A stretch of DNA of 33,686 nucleotides from Spartobacteria bacterium (GCA_021324035.1 JAJPJU010000237.1:1-33686); one strand, 5' to 3'; positions 23,298 to 31,384 are shown, counted from the first letter of the stretch. The notes: generated by a model not told the origin, from the letters alone. Made by a program: numbers and translations.

Positions 23298-23415
23298 AAA
23301 ATCCGAAACAAATCCGAATATCGAAATTCGAATCGGTCAGCGTTCCCGGAAAGTTTCGGCCATTCGGAGTTCGAGATTGTTTCGGCATTCGGTATTCGGG
23401 TTTCGATATTTTTCT
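23298..23415. repeat. Inverted heptamer array, copy 2
   Basis: The left arm reads ATCCGAA, spacer ACAA, ATCCGAA, TATCGAA, ATTCGAA. The right arm has TTCGGCC, TTCGGAG, TTCGAGA, spacer TTG, then TTCGGCA, TTCGGTA, TTCGGGT and TTCGATA. The conserved CGAAACAAATCCGAA core and the matching TTGTTTCG are also present in copy 1. It lies in the 167-base gap between the DUF2238 stop codon and the permease start codon. Confidence 0.9.
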
Positions 23416-23448
23416 AGAGGTGAAGTAATCGCGGGTTACGACACGGCA

Positions 23449-24069
23449 TTACCCCATCGTAGTTTCATTTGCTAGACTTGTGAGTTGCCGATTCTGCCAT
23501 GGCCGCATGAACAACAGCGCGCAAGTGGCGCCGACGAGGCACATGAACATGTCTTCCTGAGTATCCCAAACGTCGCCCTGGGTTCCGAGAAACTCGGTGG
23601 AGGCCGCGCCGCCGATCAAGGCGCTCCACCATTCGATGAATTCGTAGGTGCAGCTAATCGCCAGGCAGATCGAAATAATGAGGAACGGTTGCCAGCGTTT
23701 CCGATTGAGAATGTTGAGCCGGATAAACATTTCGCGCGCAATCAACGCCGGCACAAAACCCTGGGCGAAGTGGCCGAGACGATCGTAATGATTGCGGCTC
23801 CAATGGAAAACTTCCTTGAGCCAGTTGAAAACGGGTTCGCGCGCGTAGGTCCAATGTCCGCCGACGCAAAGAATGCAGATGTGAATCGCGATCAATGTGT
23901 AAACCAACGTGGTGAATTGAAATCTGCGATAGGTCACACCGAGAACGATCAGGCCGAGGACACCTGGAAAAACTTCAAGGTACCAGGTAAGGCGGTCGTG
24001 GGGGTTAATTCCCGACCAGATGAAAACCATGGCGACGGCGATTAGCAACGCGAGGTGAGAGCGTTTCAT
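23449..24069 (-). CDS. DUF2238-family integral membrane protein
   Basis: A 206-residue membrane protein with about six hydrophobic helices. FHWSRNHYDRLGHFAQGFVPAL, CTYEFIEWWSALIGG and FLGTQGDVWDTQEDMFMCLVGA are the usual conserved, histidine- and acid-rich segments of the DUF2238 (YjdF-like) family; the D-TQ-D-M motif faces the membrane interior in this group. The function is unknown. The ATG giving MKRSHLALL is chosen because the earlier in-frame ATG lies in the repeat region. Its neighbours on both sides are heptamer-palindrome elements. Confidence 0.78.
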   Translation of the reverse strand: MKRSHLALLIAVAMVFIWSGINPHDRLTWYLEVFPGVLGLIVLGVTYRRFQFTTLVYTLIAIHICILCVGGHWTYAREPVFNWLKEVFHWSRNHYDRLGHFAQGFVPALIAREMFIRLNILNRKRWQPFLIISICLAISCTYEFIEWWSALIGGAASTEFLGTQGDVWDTQEDMFMCLVGATCALLFMRPWQNRQLTSLANETTMG

Positions 24070-24096
24070 TTTGTTAATCGCGGGATTCCATTCCAA

Positions 24097-24228
24097 TATC
24101 GAAATTCGAAATCCGAATATCGAAACGAATCCGAATGAGCAAATTGGAATAGGTTCACCCTGACAGGATGCCTTTTTATCATTCGAGCTTTCAACATTGT
24201 TTCGGGATTCGATATTCGGATTTCGTCA
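24097..24228. repeat. Inverted heptamer array, copy 3
   Basis: The left arm reads TATCGAA, ATTCGAA, ATCCGAA, TATCGAA, spacer ACGA, ATCCGAA. The right arm has TTCGAGC, then TTG, TTCGGGA, TTCGATA, TTCGGAT and TTCGTCA. The last unit contains the pdxA stop codon (minus-strand TGA). It fills most of the 156-base gap between the DUF2238 start codon and the pdxA stop. Confidence 0.88.
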
Positions 24229-25143
24229 TTTCGCCGCCGCCAATTCGACGGCAAGATTGATGGCCGCGATCATGCTGTCGGGTTTGGCGATTCCTTTGCC
24301 GGCGATCTCGAATGCGGTGCCGTGGTCAGGGCTGGTGCGCGGAAACGGAAGGCCGAGGGTCGTATTCACGCCATCATGAAATCCGTGGAGCTTGAGCGGG
24401 ATCAAGCCTTGGTCGTGATACATGCAAAGGACGGCATCGAATTCACCGTCGATCGCGCGATGGAAGACGGTATCGGGGGAATGGGGACCTGAAAAAATTG
24501 CGGATTGCGGATTTTGGATTGCGGAAAGCTCAGAGATCGCGGGCGCGATGATTTCGATTTCTTCGCGGCCGATTTCTCCGGACTCGCCGGCATGAGGATT
24601 CAGTCCGGCGACAGCGATTCGAACATCCCGACTCTTTAGCGGTTTTGAAACTTGGCCGATTTCTTCGGTCGAGTTTTTCCTGCGGCGAACGAACTCAAGA
24701 AGTAACATACCGACACGAACGATTTCGGTTTGTTTGAGAGCACTCGGAACTTTCGCGAGCGGAATGTGGCAGGTGACCAGCGCGACCGTGAGTTTGCCGC
24801 CGGTGAGACACATCGCGAAGTTTTTCACGCCACAGCGCTCGGCAAAGAATTCGGTTTGGCCCGGAAACTTGAATCCGGCTTCGTACATCCGCGCTTTGTG
24901 AATGGGGCCGGTCACGACGGCATTCAGTTCGCCACGTCGCGCGCGGGTGACCGCTTCCTCAAGAGCTGCTGCCGCAGCGCGTGCGGTTTCGATCGACGGC
25001 GCCCCCGGTTGGCAGTTCGGCTGGCGACCGATCACGACATATTCGGCGGACTCGGGAACGCGCCCGGATTTCAGCGCAGCGTCGACAACCTCCGGCCCAA
25101 TGCCGGCGCAATCTCCGAGCGTGATTCCTATCCGCGGTCGCAT
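24226..25143 (-). CDS. pdxA: 4-hydroxythreonine-4-phosphate dehydrogenase
   Basis: NAD-dependent, metal-dependent oxidation and decarboxylation of 4-phosphohydroxy-L-threonine in pyridoxal-5'-phosphate synthesis. The 305-residue protein has the opening PRIGITLGDCAGIGPEVV, VTGPIHK, the metal histidines in VTCHIPL, AGLNPHAGE and MYHDQGLIPLKL, and the C-terminal TTLGLPFPRTSPDHGTAFE. One residue in the usual GHTEF segment differs (GQTEF). It is slightly short for the family. An internal stretch (SAIQNPQSAIFSG), after the NPHAGE region, is encoded by a 7-base tandem array and looks inserted. It follows surA by 121 bases; the surA-pdxA order is shared with E. coli. Confidence 0.93.
   Translation of the reverse strand: MRPRIGITLGDCAGIGPEVVDAALKSGRVPESAEYVVIGRQPNCQPGAPSIETARAAAAALEEAVTRARRGELNAVVTGPIHKARMYEAGFKFPGQTEFFAERCGVKNFAMCLTGGKLTVALVTCHIPLAKVPSALKQTEIVRVGMLLLEFVRRRKNSTEEIGQVSKPLKSRDVRIAVAGLNPHAGESGEIGREEIEIIAPAISELSAIQNPQSAIFSGPHSPDTVFHRAIDGEFDAVLCMYHDQGLIPLKLHGFHDGVNTTLGLPFPRTSPDHGTAFEIAGKGIAKPDSMIAAINLAVELAAAK
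24497..24524. repeat. Heptamer tandem array inside pdxA
   Basis: Four adjacent 7-mers, ATTGCGG, ATTGCGG, ATTTTGG and ATTGCGG, lie in the pdxA coding sequence. They are translated on the minus strand as part of AIQNPQSAI. The array keeps the reading frame (28 bases plus flanks) and contains no stop. Confidence 0.75.
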
Positions 25144-25199
25144 GGCGCATCTTCAACAAACCAGCGATTGCGGTCAATTGCCCGACGCGAGAGAGGATC

Positions 25200-25229
25200 C
25201 GCCTTCGCCAAGGCTACAGGGGACAGGCG
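25200..25229. repeat. Small palindromic element between surA and pdxA
   Basis: GCCTT and AAGGC enclose CGCC, and the outer CGCCT pairs with AGGCG 20 bases further on, giving a nested hairpin. It lies 36 bases after the surA stop codon. The sequence resembles a GC-rich dispersed intergenic repeat that I recall from environmental bacterial genomes; this window has a single copy, so that family link is unverified. Confidence 0.4.
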
Positions 25230-25264
25230 TGCAAGAGAACGTTGTCGATTTGTCGATCGAACAA

Positions 25265-26236
25265 TTAGAAAGTCTTGATGTAGGCCTTCGATCGCAGACT
25301 GGCGAGCCACTTTTCCTGAAGATGCTGGGCTTCTTCGTGCATCAGCTTCTTTTCGATATCCGGGCGTGCGTCGGCCAGCGATTTAATTTCGCCGCCGTGT
25401 TTGTCTTCGACTTTGAGAATGTAGTAGTTGCCGCTGAACTCGAGAATGTTGCTGATTTTGCCGGGTTCGAGATCGAAAGCGGCTTTCTCAAGCGGACCGG
25501 CCAGGGTCTTGCGATCAACCCAGCCCCAATCGCCGCCATTTTCCCGGGTACTGTCTTCGGAATAAAGCTGGGCCATTCGATCAAACTCGGCCCCGTGCTG
25601 TAGTTTGGTGAAAATTTCCTCCGCCATCGCTTTTTGGGCGGCGGCTTCGCCGTCACTGGCGTGACTTGGAATCATGATCAGTCGGAGCTTGATTTGCTCC
25701 TTGCTGGTGAATTCTTCGCGGTGAGCTTTGTAATATTCCTCCACCTTCGCGGGCGAAGCGACCAAGTCCATCTTCACGTTCTTGCTCCGCATCGCCTGGA
25801 CGATCATTTTTTCCATCTCCATCTTCTTGAACTCGCCCATGGTGTAATTCTGGGCTTCGAGCGTCTTGATGAAGGTGTTGCGATCGCCGCCAAAATCAGT
25901 CCGGATAATATCGTGCATCCGGTCTTCCACGAAGTGATCGGGAATCTCGAACTTTTCTCCCTTGAACGCCTGAAGGATCAGCTGGCGGTCGATTAAATCC
26001 TGAAGGGCAAGCTCGCGTGTCTCTTTGATTTTCTTAATCAGGTCCTCTCCGCTGAACTGGGCGCGCAATAGCTTCTCGCGAGGTCCGACCAATCCGCGGA
26101 CTTGCGAATAGGTAATGACTTCGCCGTTCACCACCGCGGCGACGCCGTCGACGACTTCGGCCTCGGGTTGCGCGGCGTAAATACCTCCGCCAATGAAGCT
26201 GGCGGCGATCAGTCCGACAAAAATTGGGCGGATCAT
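25265..26236 (-). CDS. surA: SurA-like periplasmic peptidyl-prolyl isomerase (parvulin)
   Basis: Periplasmic chaperone and prolyl isomerase, by analogy helping outer-membrane proteins fold. The 323-residue protein has a signal peptide (residues 1-22) and a SurA N-terminal helical domain (VVDGVAAVVNGEVITYSQV through LIDRQLILQAF). One parvulin domain (about 175-275) includes IKLRLIMIPSH, GGDWGWVDRKTLAGPLEKAAFDL and YYILKVEDKHGG. SurA of E. coli has two parvulin domains; one is common elsewhere. The ATG overlaps the mfd stop (ATGA), so it is coupled to mfd, and pdxA lies downstream as in many proteobacteria. Confidence 0.86.
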   Translation of the reverse strand: MIRPIFVGLIAASFIGGGIYAAQPEAEVVDGVAAVVNGEVITYSQVRGLVGPREKLLRAQFSGEDLIKKIKETRELALQDLIDRQLILQAFKGEKFEIPDHFVEDRMHDIIRTDFGGDRNTFIKTLEAQNYTMGEFKKMEMEKMIVQAMRSKNVKMDLVASPAKVEEYYKAHREEFTSKEQIKLRLIMIPSHASDGEAAAQKAMAEEIFTKLQHGAEFDRMAQLYSEDSTRENGGDWGWVDRKTLAGPLEKAAFDLEPGKISNILEFSGNYYILKVEDKHGGEIKSLADARPDIEKKLMHEEAQHLQEKWLASLRSKAYIKTF

Positions 26237-29200
26237 GTAAATTTCTTGGTTAGTTCCAGGACCTCGCTGAGGTGCGGGGGTTTTGCAACTAAACGAGGGA
26301 ATTTGCCGTCCACAAGTACAAAATCACCTCGACGGGTCAGCATGAGCTTGCGCTCCTTGGTTTCCACCCTGGAGACGCCGGCCTTTGCCGCCGCCAGTTT
26401 GATTTCCGCCAGGAGGAACAAGTTCTCGACCGCGGGCGGAAACTTCCCGAACCGATCCCGCCATTCCTTCCGAACCCGGTCAGAGTGATCGCGCGTGCTG
26501 ATCTCGGCCACTTCGCGATAAGCTTTGATCCGCAACGCGGTATCGCTGATGTAGCTCGACGGCACGAATGCCGGAACGCGTTGCTCGGGCCTGGGTTGCA
26601 CGAATTCGGCTTCATTGGTTGCCACAAAATCGAGACTAAGATCGACGTCCAACCGCGGGCGAAACTTTCGGCCTTTCAACTGCGCGACTGCCTGCTTGAG
26701 CAGCTGGCAATACAAATCGAAACCGATTGCGACGATGTGTCCACTCTGGGCCGTGCCGAGAATGCTGCCCGCGCCGCGAATTTCGAGATCGCGCATGGCG
26801 ATGCGAAAGCCGGCCCCGAGCGAACTGTATTGCTTGATCGCATTAATGCGTTTGCGGGCGGCGCCGACGGTCATCATTTCGCGGGGCAACAGAAGATACG
26901 CGTAAGCTTTGTGCTCGGCCCGCCCGACGCGGCCGCGCAGTTGGTAAAGATCGGCCAGCCCGAAGCGGTCTGCGCGGTCGATGATGATTGTGTTCGCGTT
27001 TGGGATGTCGAGGCCGCTCTCAATGATCGTGGTGCAAACGAGCACGTCGATTTTTCCGGCGACAAAGCGGGCCATGATTTCTTCAAGCTCGTCGGCGTGC
27101 ATTTGCCCGTGGCCGATTTCGACCCGCGCGCCGGGCACGAGATCGACAATCTTCTCGCGGACGCGCTCGATCGACTGGACGCGGTTGTGCAGAAAATAAA
27201 CCTGGCCCTGGCGCTCGAGCTCTCGATTGATCGCGTCGCGGATGATTCGTTCGTCGTAACCGCAGACGATCGTCTCGACCGGCAACCGATTGAGCGGCGG
27301 AGTTTCGATGGTCGACATGTCTTTCACGCCAACGAGCGAAAGATAGAGCGTACGTGGAATTGGCGTCGCGGAAAGGGTGAGCACGTCGACGAGTTGGAAG
27401 AGTTCCTTGAATTTTTCTTTGTGGAGGACACCGAAGCGTTGCTCTTCGTCGATAACGACGAGGCCGAGATCTTTAAAGACGACGTCGCCTGAAATCAGAC
27501 GATGGGTGCCGATTACGATATCGACGCCGCCCTCCCGAAGCAGCTCGATGATTTTGCGTTGTTCACCTTGCGATCGGAAACGGCTGAGCATTTCGATTCG
27601 CACTGGGTAATCCAGCATGCGCTGGCGAAAAACTTCGAAATGCTGCTGGGCGAGCACGGTCGTAGGCGCGAGGACCACGACCTGTTTGCCGTCCATCACC
27701 GATTTAAATGCGGCGCGAATCGCAACCTCGGTTTTGCCGAAGCCAACGTCGCCGCAAATCAGACGGTCCATCGGTCGCGGACGTTCCATGTCGATCTTTG
27801 AGTCGATGATCGCCCGCATCTGGTCGGGCGTTTCCCGAAATGGAAATGAATGTTCGAATTCGCGCTGCCATTTGGTGTCGGGGCCGAACGCGTAACCGGG
27901 AACCGTTTCGCGCTCGGCCTGAACGGCGAGCATTTTGCCGGCGTAATCGAAAATAGACGCAGCGGCGCTCCGTTTGGCGCGGGCCCATTTTGCATCCGCC
28001 AGCGAACTCAGGCCCGGCGAGCGTTTGCCGACTCCGACGTAACGCGAAACGAGATATGCTTGTTCGAGTGGAACGTAGAGTCTGGCTTCCTCGGCAAATT
28101 CAAGCGTGAGGACCTCTTGCTCTCCATTTGTAGAGGTCGGGATTTTTGAAAGCCCAAGAAAACGACCGACGCCATGTTCGAGATGAACGACCAAATCGCC
28201 TTCGTTCAGCTCGCTGAAGTCGATTTGAGCGCGGTGACGCTCGGCATGATAAAGCCGGCGCCGGGCGTGAGGCGCAAAACGGCCGAATAATTCGGCCGCG
28301 GACAAAATGACAAGATTTGCAGCCGGAAAACAAAAACCGCGGGCCAGCGTGCCGAGGACCAGATCGATATTCTGAAGCGCTTCGGCGGTAATGAGTTCAC
28401 GGAACCGCTCGATCTCGCCTTCCGTTTGAAAATAAACTACGACGCGCGCCTGATCTTTTCGCCATTCATTCAGGTGTTTGATGAATTGATCGCGTTTGGC
28501 CTCCGCCAGCAGAAAATCGCCAACCGCGAATTCGCCTATGTTGCAATCCTGAAACGCGCCGCTGAAATCTTCGGGGCCCTCTTCGATCCAGTTTTCGCTG
28601 ATTTGAATCCGGGCCTCTGAATTTTCGTCCGGATCCAGATCGATGATGGCATCGTCTTTGCCGACGTAATCGCGAACGCTGCCGGTCTTGTCTTCGGCCG
28701 CGCCGAGAAGGATATCGACTTTGCGCAGGTCGCGGACAGACGTCTGAGTATCGACATCGAATTCGCGGAGAGATTCAACGTTGTCGCCAAAGAACTCGAT
28801 GCGAACCGGCAGCGGAGCCTGCCAGGAATAAAGGTCGACGATGCCGCCACGAACGGCGAACTGCCCGCGAGTAGTGACTTGGGGTACGCGTTCGTATCCG
28901 GAGGCGCTCAATTTTTCCAGAAGGCGCTCCATGGTTGTGCCGGCACCGCGTTTAATCTTCAAAGTAGCTCCCGGAACGGCACCGCGTTTCGGAGCGGGTT
29001 GATCCAGACTGGCGCGGGTGGTGACGATCACATGCGGGCCGGCTTCGCCATCGATCGTGGCGAGAAGGGCGAGCCGCTCGGCCGCGATTTCCGGATCCGG
29101 CAACACATTTTCGACTGCCGCGAATTCGGCTTCGGGCAGAAACTGCGCCTCAGGCAGCCAGTTTAGCAAAGTCTCGAAGACGGAATCCTGAGCGCGCACG

Positions 29201-29397
29201 CTTCGACAGAGGATCCACACTGTCTTGCTGGCGTGCCGGGCGATCACTGCGGCGAGAAATGCCCGCGCCGGCTCGATGACGTGTGAAAATTTTACCGGCG
29301 CCCGAGCTGCCCGTATCTCGTCCAGCTTGCGCGCAATCGGTGCCGATTGCGCAACGCGCTCAATGAGGTGAGTAGTGAGCGGCTTTTCCACCAGCAA
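26233..29397 (-). CDS. mfd: Transcription-repair coupling factor Mfd
   Basis: ATP-dependent DNA translocase that removes stalled RNA polymerase and recruits UvrA. The 1054-residue protein shows an N-terminal UvrB-like module (about 1-330), the RNA-polymerase-interacting domain beginning GDLVVHLEHGVGRFLGL (about 395-460), and the helicase core with Walker A GDVGFGKTE (near 545), DEEQ (near 647) and RecG-like motif region LQGRVGR-type (LRGRVGR near 815). The C-terminal TRCF domain follows. It is somewhat shorter than E. coli Mfd (1148). The start is a TTG; an in-frame stop lies five codons upstream, so only this TTG or a GTG two codons later fit. No Shine-Dalgarno is seen. The 3' end couples to surA. 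Confidence 0.94.
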   Translation of the reverse strand: MLVEKPLTTHLIERVAQSAPIARKLDEIRAARAPVKFSHVIEPARAFLAAVIARHASKTVWILCRSVRAQDSVFETLLNWLPEAQFLPEAEFAAVENVLPDPEIAAERLALLATIDGEAGPHVIVTTRASLDQPAPKRGAVPGATLKIKRGAGTTMERLLEKLSASGYERVPQVTTRGQFAVRGGIVDLYSWQAPLPVRIEFFGDNVESLREFDVDTQTSVRDLRKVDILLGAAEDKTGSVRDYVGKDDAIIDLDPDENSEARIQISENWIEEGPEDFSGAFQDCNIGEFAVGDFLLAEAKRDQFIKHLNEWRKDQARVVVYFQTEGEIERFRELITAEALQNIDLVLGTLARGFCFPAANLVILSAAELFGRFAPHARRRLYHAERHRAQIDFSELNEGDLVVHLEHGVGRFLGLSKIPTSTNGEQEVLTLEFAEEARLYVPLEQAYLVSRYVGVGKRSPGLSSLADAKWARAKRSAAASIFDYAGKMLAVQAERETVPGYAFGPDTKWQREFEHSFPFRETPDQMRAIIDSKIDMERPRPMDRLICGDVGFGKTEVAIRAAFKSVMDGKQVVVLAPTTVLAQQHFEVFRQRMLDYPVRIEMLSRFRSQGEQRKIIELLREGGVDIVIGTHRLISGDVVFKDLGLVVIDEEQRFGVLHKEKFKELFQLVDVLTLSATPIPRTLYLSLVGVKDMSTIETPPLNRLPVETIVCGYDERIIRDAINRELERQGQVYFLHNRVQSIERVREKIVDLVPGARVEIGHGQMHADELEEIMARFVAGKIDVLVCTTIIESGLDIPNANTIIIDRADRFGLADLYQLRGRVGRAEHKAYAYLLLPREMMTVGAARKRINAIKQYSSLGAGFRIAMRDLEIRGAGSILGTAQSGHIVAIGFDLYCQLLKQAVAQLKGRKFRPRLDVDLSLDFVATNEAEFVQPRPEQRVPAFVPSSYISDTALRIKAYREVAEISTRDHSDRVRKEWRDRFGKFPPAVENLFLLAEIKLAAAKAGVSRVETKERKLMLTRRGDFVLVDGKFPRLVAKPPHLSEVLELTKKFT

Positions 29398-29481
29398 TGT
29401 TCGATGAAATCACGCGATCCATCAAAGTGGATCGGCCGCTCCGCGGCGCTGACGATTAATGCGGCTTTGCCAATTCATAAC

Positions 29482-29503
29482 ATCGAGCAAGGAACTGCTC
29501 GAT
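29482..29503. repeat. Perfect 8-bp hairpin between mfd and ldt
   Basis: ATCGAGCA and TGCTCGAT enclose AGGAAC. It lies 26 bases beyond the L,D-transpeptidase stop codon and 84 bases upstream of the mfd start on the minus strand. It is a candidate terminator or operator. No T-tract follows on either strand. No gene is seen in the 132-base gap. Confidence 0.45.
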
Positions 29504-29529
29504 CGACCTCACGTGCCTGCGCGCGAGAT

Positions 29530-30132
29530 TTAATTCGTGATTGTGACCGGCGTTCCGACAGAAACCGATTTGAAAAAATCCTCAGCCATGAACTCCGGCA
29601 TCCGAATGCAGCCGTGCGAAGCGGGATAGCCCGGAAGATATCCGGCATGAAGCCCGAACCCCGGGGCGATTTGCATGTAATAAGGCATCGGCGCGCCTTT
29701 AAAATGCGTGCCGGGCGGTTTCGGATCACTGACGGCGACGTTCGGTTTCACGACCTGATCGCTTTTATCCACGAAGTCGCCATACATGCTGGAAGCGTGG
29801 TTCCTGTCTTTATTGACGACGGAAAAATGGCCAATCGGCGTATTTTTTCCTTCCCGTCCGGTGGAGAGCTGCGAAATCCCAACCAGCATTCCATTCTTAT
29901 AGAAGTAGGCGCGCTGTTCCTTGATGCTGATTTTGATCGTTGGTTTTCCGCCGATATGATCGCCGTCCCAGTAGGAAACGTTGTCGACCGGCGCATTGGA
30001 AGTTGGCTGATTTCCGTAGGTTCCGCCGAGGTACTGGGTTTGACCCGAATAGCGGATGTCCTCCTGGCAGCTGGTGACGAAAAAGGCTGCGGCAGCGACG
30101 ATTAAGAGGGAGAGATAAAATGAGGAACGCAT
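29530..30132 (-). CDS. L,D-transpeptidase (YkuD domain) lipoprotein
   Basis: Cross-links peptidoglycan or attaches proteins to it in the periplasm. The 200-residue protein has a lipoprotein signal with lipobox FVTSC (Cys22). The YkuD domain (about 65-199) has a TIKISIKEQRAYFYKNG start, the catalytic histidine in GLHAGYLPGYP (His162), and the catalytic SHGCIRMP motif (His173, Cys175). The ATG giving MRSSFYLSLL was preferred to an in-frame start 48 codons earlier because the signal peptide begins here. The class uses tetrapeptide donors and is insensitive to most beta-lactams. It is transcribed divergently from the FmdB gene. Confidence 0.9.
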   Translation of the reverse strand: MRSSFYLSLLIVAAAAFFVTSCQEDIRYSGQTQYLGGTYGNQPTSNAPVDNVSYWDGDHIGGKPTIKISIKEQRAYFYKNGMLVGISQLSTGREGKNTPIGHFSVVNKDRNHASSMYGDFVDKSDQVVKPNVAVSDPKPPGTHFKGAPMPYYMQIAPGFGLHAGYLPGYPASHGCIRMPEFMAEDFFKSVSVGTPVTITN

Positions 30133-30151
30133 AAAAAATTTTCGGTCGAAC

Positions 30152-30179
30152 CCTCTACCGGGAAGACAGTCAAAGTCAA
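30152..30179 (-). promoter_or_regulatory. Candidate sigma-70-like promoter of the L,D-transpeptidase gene
   Basis: Read on the minus strand TTGACT is followed after 16 bases by TAGAGG, a good -35 and a weak -10, about 20 bases before the ATG. The -35 hexamer occurs twice in tandem (30168-30179 on the plus strand). In this 142-base divergent gap the opposite promoter for fmdB is not evident. Confidence 0.35.
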
Positions 30180-30274
30180 GGGACCTGACCACAAGAATTC
30201 CGGAGAAATTAGCTGCAGAGCGCGGCTTGAATTGTGCTTTGGCTAAGCAGACTTTCGCGGGGATTACTCCCGCC

Positions 30275-30607
30275 ATGCCAACTTACGAATATCACTGCGA
30301 AAAATGCCATCAGAACTTCGAAGCATTCCAATCGATGCGCGATAAACCGTTCACTCAGTGCCCCAAAGAACTTTGCCGGCTTCCAAAATGGGGCCATGGC
30401 AGGGTAAAAAGATTGCTCGGGACGGGCGCCGGAATCATTTTTAAAGGATCGGGATTTTACACCACCGATTATCGCAGCAAGGCCTACAAAGAAGCGGCCA
30501 AGAAGGAAGCGCCGGCGAGCCCGAGCGGTGACAAATCGTCCGGCGGTAAGGAATCAAAGTCAGATTCGTCTCCAACAACCAAGCCGAAGAAAGATTCAGC
30601 GGCATGA
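30275..30607 (+). CDS. FmdB-family zinc-ribbon protein
   Basis: A 110-residue protein of the FmdB putative regulatory family. The zinc ribbon MPTYEYHCEKCHQNFE has Cys8 and Cys11, and the second pair is CPKELC (Cys29, Cys34), an unusual CX4C spacing against the usual CX2C. The GTGAGIIFKGSGFYTTDYRS segment is the family's signature. A Ser/Lys-rich tail of about 40 residues follows and is probably disordered. The ATG is preferred to an upstream in-frame start because homologues begin MPTYEY. A small hairpin, GCGGG with CCCGC, precedes the ATG. It is coupled by ATGA overlap to the next gene. Confidence 0.85.
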   Translation: MPTYEYHCEKCHQNFEAFQSMRDKPFTQCPKELCRLPKWGHGRVKRLLGTGAGIIFKGSGFYTTDYRSKAYKEAAKKEAPASPSGDKSSGGKESKSDSSPTTKPKKDSAA

Positions 30608-31350
30608 CGACAGACACGATCACAAAAATAATCTGCGCGGAATGCCGGCACGAGAACGAGGCCGAGCGAATTTACTGTCACAACTGCGGCGAACGGCTGG
30701 ATCGTTCTGCAGTCGTTGCGACAAAGAAAGCCGAAGATCCGGCGGAAACTCACCGGCGCCTGCGAAAGATGCTGTCGGGTCCGAGTCGCACTCGCCAGAA
30801 TTTCTTTACTGCCAGCAAGCTGCTGTTAGCGGCTGCGGCGACGGCCGGTTTGGTTCAAATGGTCCTGCCGCCGGAATTTCCGGAACCGGTGAAAAACGTT
30901 GGAATGATGCAAATCGATCTCCAGCTGGAAAGCGCACCTCAGCGATCGGCGGAATTGAATTACTCGCAGCAAGACATCAACGGATATCTGGCTTATCGCC
31001 TCACCACGAAAAAAAGACTATTGAACAAGCCGTTCCTCGATTTTGGGCGCGCGGCCGTTGTCTTCAAAGAAGGTTATTGCGTAATCGGCTGGGAACGATT
31101 GTTCTTCGGATATCCTCTTTACAGCCAGTCCTCGTTTCGCATGGATTTGAACGCCGGAAAAATTTCAGCCGTAAGGACCGGCGGCTGGATTGGGCGGCTT
31201 CCCATTCATCCCGCGCTCCTGAAATATGCCGATGTGATTTACGCCGACGTTTGGTCGGCGCTGGATCATGAGCGCAAACTACTGTCAAAAATGGGCAGCG
31301 TGACCTTTCACGACGGCAGCGTCACGATCGCTCCGCCGGCGCGTGGATAG
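30604..31350 (+). CDS. Zinc-ribbon membrane protein of unknown function
   Basis: A 248-residue protein with an N-terminal zinc ribbon CAECRHENEAERIYCHNCGE (Cys11, Cys14, Cys25, Cys28), a basic linker, one membrane helix (about residues 68-88) and a beta-rich C-terminal region (IDLQLESAPQRSAELNYSQQ, NAGKISAVRTGGWIGRLP, GSVTFHDGSVTI). The C-terminal part is not recognised. With the ribbon facing the cytoplasm and the rest periplasmic it could be an anchored sensor or assembly factor, but this is speculation. Its start overlaps the stop of the FmdB-type gene, giving an operon of two zinc-ribbon proteins. Confidence 0.65.
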   Translation: MTTDTITKIICAECRHENEAERIYCHNCGERLDRSAVVATKKAEDPAETHRRLRKMLSGPSRTRQNFFTASKLLLAAAATAGLVQMVLPPEFPEPVKNVGMMQIDLQLESAPQRSAELNYSQQDINGYLAYRLTTKKRLLNKPFLDFGRAAVVFKEGYCVIGWERLFFGYPLYSQSSFRMDLNAGKISAVRTGGWIGRLPIHPALLKYADVIYADVWSALDHERKLLSKMGSVTFHDGSVTIAPPARG

Positions 31351-31355
31351 AAGAA

Positions 31356-31384
31356 GGCCGGCGGTCCTTTCGAACGCGCCGGCC
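31356..31384 (+). terminator. GC-rich hairpin after the zinc-ribbon operon
   Basis: GGCCGGCG and CGCCGGCC form a perfect 8-bp stem around a 13-base loop, six bases after the stop codon. It is followed by A-rich rather than T-rich sequence, so it is more likely a 3'-end stem or rho-related structure than a classic intrinsic terminator. Confidence 0.45.

Noticed and set aside
13448..24524. CRISPR array
   Set aside because: Repeat units are 7-10 bases, directly adjacent, with no unique spacers and no cas genes.
24730..25603. Plus-strand open frames across pdxA and surA
   Set aside because: These are antisense to two well-conserved genes and have no family features.
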